NCBI RefSeq assembly: GCF_013030945.1
Contig: NZ_JABBXF010000054.1
Coordinates: 1-64,000, forward strand
DNA length: 64,000 bases
Direction of reading: 5' to 3'
Origin: Streptomyces morookaense
GTDB taxonomy: Bacteria > Actinomycetota > Actinomycetes > Streptomycetales > Streptomycetaceae
Shown here piece by piece: positions 60,607 to 64,000 of this stretch (the first letter of the stretch is position 1; each line of letters opens with the position of its first letter). Position numbers and translations under genes: made by a program. The notes under the pieces were generated by a model. That model searched no databases. It had not been told where the DNA came from and was given only the letters and a program-made list of their open reading frames with translations.

Positions 60607-61611
60607 GTGAACGATTGGCGCATCTACCGAGGGGCGGGCCTGCCGCACGACGGGATCCGGCGGCTGCCGCCGCCCCCGCCCTGGCGGGACTTCGCCGCGA
60701 CGGCGCCCGACGCGGGGGCCGCCACCGATCCCAGCGCCGCGCGCCGGCTCGGGGTGCTGCGCCGGCTGGTGGAGAACCACCACCCGCGCCCCGAGGAGGT
60801 CGAGGCCGTCAACGCCGCGCTCTACCTGCGCCGCCCGCTGCTGGTGACGGGCAACCCGGGCACCGGCAAGTCGACGCTGGCGCACGCCGTCGCCCATGAG
60901 CTGGGCCTGGGCAGGGTGCTGCGCTGGCCGATCGTCAGCCGCTCCACGCTGCGCGACGGGCTGTACCACTACGACGCCATCGCCCGCCTCCAGGACGTCC
61001 AGCTGGAGCGGGCCGGGGGCGACGGCGGGGAGCGGCGCTCCATCGGCTCGTACGTCCGCCTGGGCCCGCTCGGCACGGCGCTGCTGCCGGCGGAGCAGCC
61101 GCGGGTGCTGCTCGTCGACGAGCTCGACAAGAGCGACCTCGACCTGCCCAACGACCTGCTCAACGCCCTGGAGGAAGGGGAGTTCCACCTTCCGGAGCTG
61201 GAGCGGATCGCCGACCGGGAGCCCGAGGTCGAGGTGCTCACCGACGACGGCGGGCGGGCCGTGATCCAGGGCGGGCGGGTGCGCTGCACCACCTTCCCGC
61301 TGATCGTGCTCACCTCCAACGGCGAACGCGACTTCCCCGCGGCCCTGTTGCGGCGCTGCATCCAGCTCGACCTCAAACCGCCCGGCGAGGAGCAGCTGAC
61401 CGCGATGGTGCGGGCGCACCTGGGGGACGACGCCGTGACCGACGGCGACGCCCTCATCCAGCGCTTCCTGGACCGCGAGCCGGGTGAGGTCATCGCCGCC
61501 GACCAGCTGCTGAACGCCCTCTTCCTCACCCAGCACGCGCCGCGCACGGAACGGGTCACGCGGGACCGGCTCGCCGAAATGCTGATGCAGCCACTCGACC
61601 GTCCGAGGTGA
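60607..61611 (+). CDS. MoxR-type AAA ATPase
   Basis: This 334-residue AAA+ ATPase has Walker A TGNPGTGKST (81-90), Walker B VLLVDELDKSD near 168, sensor motif LTSNGERDFPAALLRRC and the lid domain. MoxR ATPases work with vWA proteins to remodel partners, and here the next gene encodes a vWA-like protein. The GTG start follows a GAGGAG site. It follows the protease gene by 100 bp, and the next ATG is 5 bases past its stop. Confidence 0.88.
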   Translation: MNDWRIYRGAGLPHDGIRRLPPPPPWRDFAATAPDAGAATDPSAARRLGVLRRLVENHHPRPEEVEAVNAALYLRRPLLVTGNPGTGKSTLAHAVAHELGLGRVLRWPIVSRSTLRDGLYHYDAIARLQDVQLERAGGDGGERRSIGSYVRLGPLGTALLPAEQPRVLLVDELDKSDLDLPNDLLNALEEGEFHLPELERIADREPEVEVLTDDGGRAVIQGGRVRCTTFPLIVLTSNGERDFPAALLRRCIQLDLKPPGEEQLTAMVRAHLGDDAVTDGDALIQRFLDREPGEVIAADQLLNALFLTQHAPRTERVTRDRLAEMLMQPLDRPR

Positions 61612-61615
61612 TGAC

Positions 61616-64000
61616 ATGACGGCGCCGCCCCCCGAGCAGCCGCTGGGGCAGCTGGTCGCCCGCCTGCGCGCCGCCTCCTGGGAGCTCACGGCGGAGGAGC
61701 TCGCGGACGCGGTGTGGCTGGCCCGGTGGACGGGCCCGTACCCCGCGGAGCAGGGGCACGGGGCGGAGAGCGAACCGGAGCCGCCGCGCCCCGCGTTCGC
61801 CGACGGCGGCGTGCACAGCGCCGTCGAGGCCCCGGAGGCCCGCCCGCCCGGGCGGGACGACGGTGCGCCGCCGGCGGAGCGGTCCGGTGCGTCGCGGCTC
61901 GCCGAGCGCACCGGTCCCGTGCAGCTGTACGCCCGCGGCGGCCGCACCGGCGGCGGCGTCGACGCCTTCCCGATACGGATCCCGATGGCCGCCTCCCTGC
62001 CCGGACTGCTCGGCCTGCAGCGGGCGTTGCGGCCGCTGCGGGGCTACCGGCCCGCGGCGGCGCGCGCCCGGGGGCCGCTGGACGAGGACGCAACCGCCGA
62101 GCGCGGCGCCTGCACGGGCGTCCTGTACCCCGTCTTCCGGCGGGGCGGGCGGCGGGCGGCGTCCATGCAGCTGCTGATGGACGCCTCGCCCTCCATGGTG
62201 GTCTGGGAACGGATGCTGGAGGAACTGCGGCAGACCTGCGCCCAGCTGGGCGTCTTCCGGGACGTCCAGGTGCGCTATCTGCACCGGGCGGACGACGGCA
62301 CGCCGCTCGTCGGCACCTCGGCCTCGCCCGCCGCGGCACGCCGGCAACGACCGCGGCCCGCCGACCAGTTCCGTGACCCGACCGGGCAGCGGCTCACGCT
62401 CGTCATCAGCGACTGCGTGGGGCCGCTGTGGCAGGAGGGGCGGGCACAGCGGCTGTTGCACCACTGGTCGCGGAGTTCGCCGCTGGCCGTCGTGCAGCCG
62501 CTGCCGCCGCGGATGTGGCCGCGGACGGCGCTGCCCGCGGGAGGCGGCACGCTGGTGCGCGACCCCGGGCCCGGCGGCCGGCTGGGCTTCGAACCCGAGG
62601 GCTACGGCCCGTTGCCCGCCCCGGGCGCGCTGCCCGTGCCCGTCCTGCTGCCCACGCGCGAGGCGCTGGGCAGCTGGGCGCGGCTGCTGTCCGGCCCCGG
62701 CCGGACGACCGTGCACGGCGCCGCGGGCTGGCTGCTGCCGGACCACCCGGCCCGGCCGGTGCCGCCCGGGTGCACCGGCCGCGACGCCGACCAGCTGCTC
62801 CGGACGTTCCGGGCGGGCGCCTCGCCCGGGGCGCTGCGGCTCGCCGTGCACCTGGCCGCCGTTCCGCTGACGCTGCCGGTGATGCAGGTGGTGCAGCGCG
62901 CGATGCTGCCCGACACCGGGCCCATGGAACTGGCCGAAGTCCTGCTGGGCGGGCTGCTGCAGCGCGTCCCCGACCCCCGGGACGACGGGTTCCCCGGCGT
63001 GGACGCGGCCTCGTACTGGTACGAATTCGCCGACGGCGTGCGGGAGATGCTGCTCCGCAACCTCGACCGCGGCGCGGCGGCCCTGGTGCTCAAGCACTGC
63101 TCGGACTATGTGGAACGGCACTTCGGCAAGGGCGCCCGCAACTTCGCCGCCCTCGCGGCCGCGCAGCTCGCGGGCGACGAGCCCGTGGCGCCGGGCCCCG
63201 AGCGGCTGCTGTCGGGGGCCGCCGAGCCCGAGCTGTTCGCGGAGATCCCCGCCCGCGTGGTGCGCTGGTACCGGCCCGTGCCGGTGGGCAGCGGCCCCGT
63301 GGGCGAGGCGGAACGGCTGCTGCGCCTGTGGCGGGTCCAGGCCGACCCGACCCTGCTGCACCGCGCCCGCACCCTGGCCCGCCCGGCGGCCGGCGCCCCG
63401 CTCGCCGTGGAGGGGGACGCCGACGGCATAAGGGCCAGGATCGTCCTGGGCGAGGTGCTGCTGGCCCTGGCCGGCACCGAGGCCGTGCGCGGCGACGCAC
63501 AGGCGTGCCGCAGCGTGCTGGAGGAGGCCGTCGACCTGCTGGACGAGGTCCACGCCCACACCCCCGCGGGCAGCCCCCGGCACACGGAGGCGGCCCTGGA
63601 ACTGGCCGCGGCCCACCACGCCTGCTGGAAACAGCACGGCGGCGACCACCACCTGCTGACCGCCGCCCGCATACTGCGCGCCCTCCCCGGCGGCCGCCCG
63701 GCCCGGCATCTGCGCCTGGGCCGCGTCCTGCTGGACCTGGGCGCCGCGCACGCGGCCGAGGCCGCCGCCGAACTCCGCATCGCCTGCGACCTCCTGGACA
63801 CCACGGAGGCCCCGCCCGCACAGCGCTGCGCGGCCCTGCTCGACCTGGCCGGGGCGCTGCGCCTGGCACAGGCCCCCGCCACGGAGTCGCTCGCCGTCCT
63901 GGCCCGCGCCTCGGCCTCGGCCACGGACGACCTGCAGCGGCTGGCCTGCCTGGCGGAACAGGCCCGCGCCCATGACTCCGCCGGGGCGCCGGCCGAGTCG
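61616..64000 (+). CDS. SAV_2336/vWA-like protein, 3' end outside window
   Basis: The frame from ATG 61616 is open to the last base (795 codons), so the protein is longer than 795 residues. A N-terminal SAV_2336-like region (LVARLRAASWELTAEELADAVWLA) is followed by a vWA-like domain with LLMDASPSMVVWE, an Asp-x-Ser-x-Ser metal site at Asp189/Ser191/Ser193. Later come a TLVISDCVGPLW strand and long helical repeats (TPR-like, residues 550-795). It directly follows the MoxR gene, so the two likely form a chaperone pair. Shorter open frames in the other phases are shadows. Confidence 0.8.
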   Translation, partial: MTAPPPEQPLGQLVARLRAASWELTAEELADAVWLARWTGPYPAEQGHGAESEPEPPRPAFADGGVHSAVEAPEARPPGRDDGAPPAERSGASRLAERTGPVQLYARGGRTGGGVDAFPIRIPMAASLPGLLGLQRALRPLRGYRPAAARARGPLDEDATAERGACTGVLYPVFRRGGRRAASMQLLMDASPSMVVWERMLEELRQTCAQLGVFRDVQVRYLHRADDGTPLVGTSASPAAARRQRPRPADQFRDPTGQRLTLVISDCVGPLWQEGRAQRLLHHWSRSSPLAVVQPLPPRMWPRTALPAGGGTLVRDPGPGGRLGFEPEGYGPLPAPGALPVPVLLPTREALGSWARLLSGPGRTTVHGAAGWLLPDHPARPVPPGCTGRDADQLLRTFRAGASPGALRLAVHLAAVPLTLPVMQVVQRAMLPDTGPMELAEVLLGGLLQRVPDPRDDGFPGVDAASYWYEFADGVREMLLRNLDRGAAALVLKHCSDYVERHFGKGARNFAALAAAQLAGDEPVAPGPERLLSGAAEPELFAEIPARVVRWYRPVPVGSGPVGEAERLLRLWRVQADPTLLHRARTLARPAAGAPLAVEGDADGIRARIVLGEVLLALAGTEAVRGDAQACRSVLEEAVDLLDEVHAHTPAGSPRHTEAALELAAAHHACWKQHGGDHHLLTAARILRALPGGRPARHLRLGRVLLDLGAAHAAEAAAELRIACDLLDTTEAPPAQRCAALLDLAGALRLAQAPATESLAVLARASASATDDLQRLACLAEQARAHDSAGAPAES

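Noticed and set aside
61556-63973. An 805-codon minus-strand open frame and a 515-codon plus-strand frame (62428-63975)
   Set aside because: Both are Arg/Gly/Ala-rich shadows of the SAV_2336/vWA-like gene, whose correct frame from 61616 shows a DxSxS site and normal composition.
1-64000. CRISPR arrays, tRNA or rRNA genes, insertion sequences, integrases
   Set aside because: Looked for and not found: no short regular repeat-spacer arrays, no cloverleaf-like sequence noticed, no transposase or integrase motifs. The 180-bp repeats at 1-870 encode protein repeats, not CRISPR.

Overview
The window is high-GC actinobacterial DNA and almost certainly a Streptomyces chromosome. The evidence is GTG/TTG starts, rare TTA codons, a WhiB-like protein, a SARP regulator, nickel superoxide dismutase with its maturation protease, and a complete dasR-dasABCD-nagB chitobiose locus. 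From about 19.3 kb to 53 kb the gene order (dasR...nagB, pdtaS, wblE, diacylglycerol kinase, sigH/anti-sigma, sodN/sodX, amino-acid ABC transporter, malic enzyme) matches what I recall of the Streptomyces coelicolor core, so this part looks conserved. The flanks look accessory. No rRNA, tRNA, CRISPR array, transposase or integrase was seen.

Layout. 1-8.4 kb: an FG-GAP repeat protein cut by the window edge, a secreted lytic transglycosylase, an SDR enzyme, an LAXTG-anchored surface protein, a frameshifted glycosyltransferase remnant, an AraC/DUF2000 pair, a DMT exporter and a LysR regulator. 8.7-19.3 kb: a compact biosynthetic cluster with a TTA-containing SARP activator, a cation/proton antiporter, a 2-isopropylmalate synthase paralogue, a stand-alone NRPS adenylation domain, a SyrB2-like non-haem iron halogenase homologue, a carrier protein, an AvtA-like aminotransferase, a type II thioesterase and a cupin. 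It has the logic of a pathway that makes, loads, chlorinates (or otherwise oxidises) and releases a free amino acid. A 3-4 copy, 11-bp-period heptamer array sits just upstream of a -10 element before leuA, as expected for a SARP-driven promoter.

19.4-53 kb: the GlcNAc/chitobiose regulon with four DasR-box-like sites, then housekeeping and stress genes, many with promoters predicting leaderless mRNAs. 40.9-47.2 kb holds an Mg-type P-ATPase with an ArsR gene, sodN (with a terminator-ended 3'UTR that could be a small RNA) and sodX. 48.3-51.1 kb is a polar amino-acid ABC transporter.

53-64 kb: an oxidoreductase, a GH5 hydrolase whose second codon is TTA, a PadR/DUF4097 pair under a 26-bp inverted repeat, and finally a four-gene module: Trypco1-like protein, trypsin-like protease with a large C-terminal region, MoxR AAA ATPase, and a SAV_2336/vWA-like protein running off the end. 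The last module matches the NTP-dependent vWA-MoxR-VMAP ternary conflict systems proposed from comparative genomics. Its protease gene carries a TTA codon, which suggests developmental (bldA) control.

The two places most worth attention are the halogenase-type amino-acid cluster (8.7-19.3 kb) and the terminal protease-MoxR-vWA module (57.9-64 kb).
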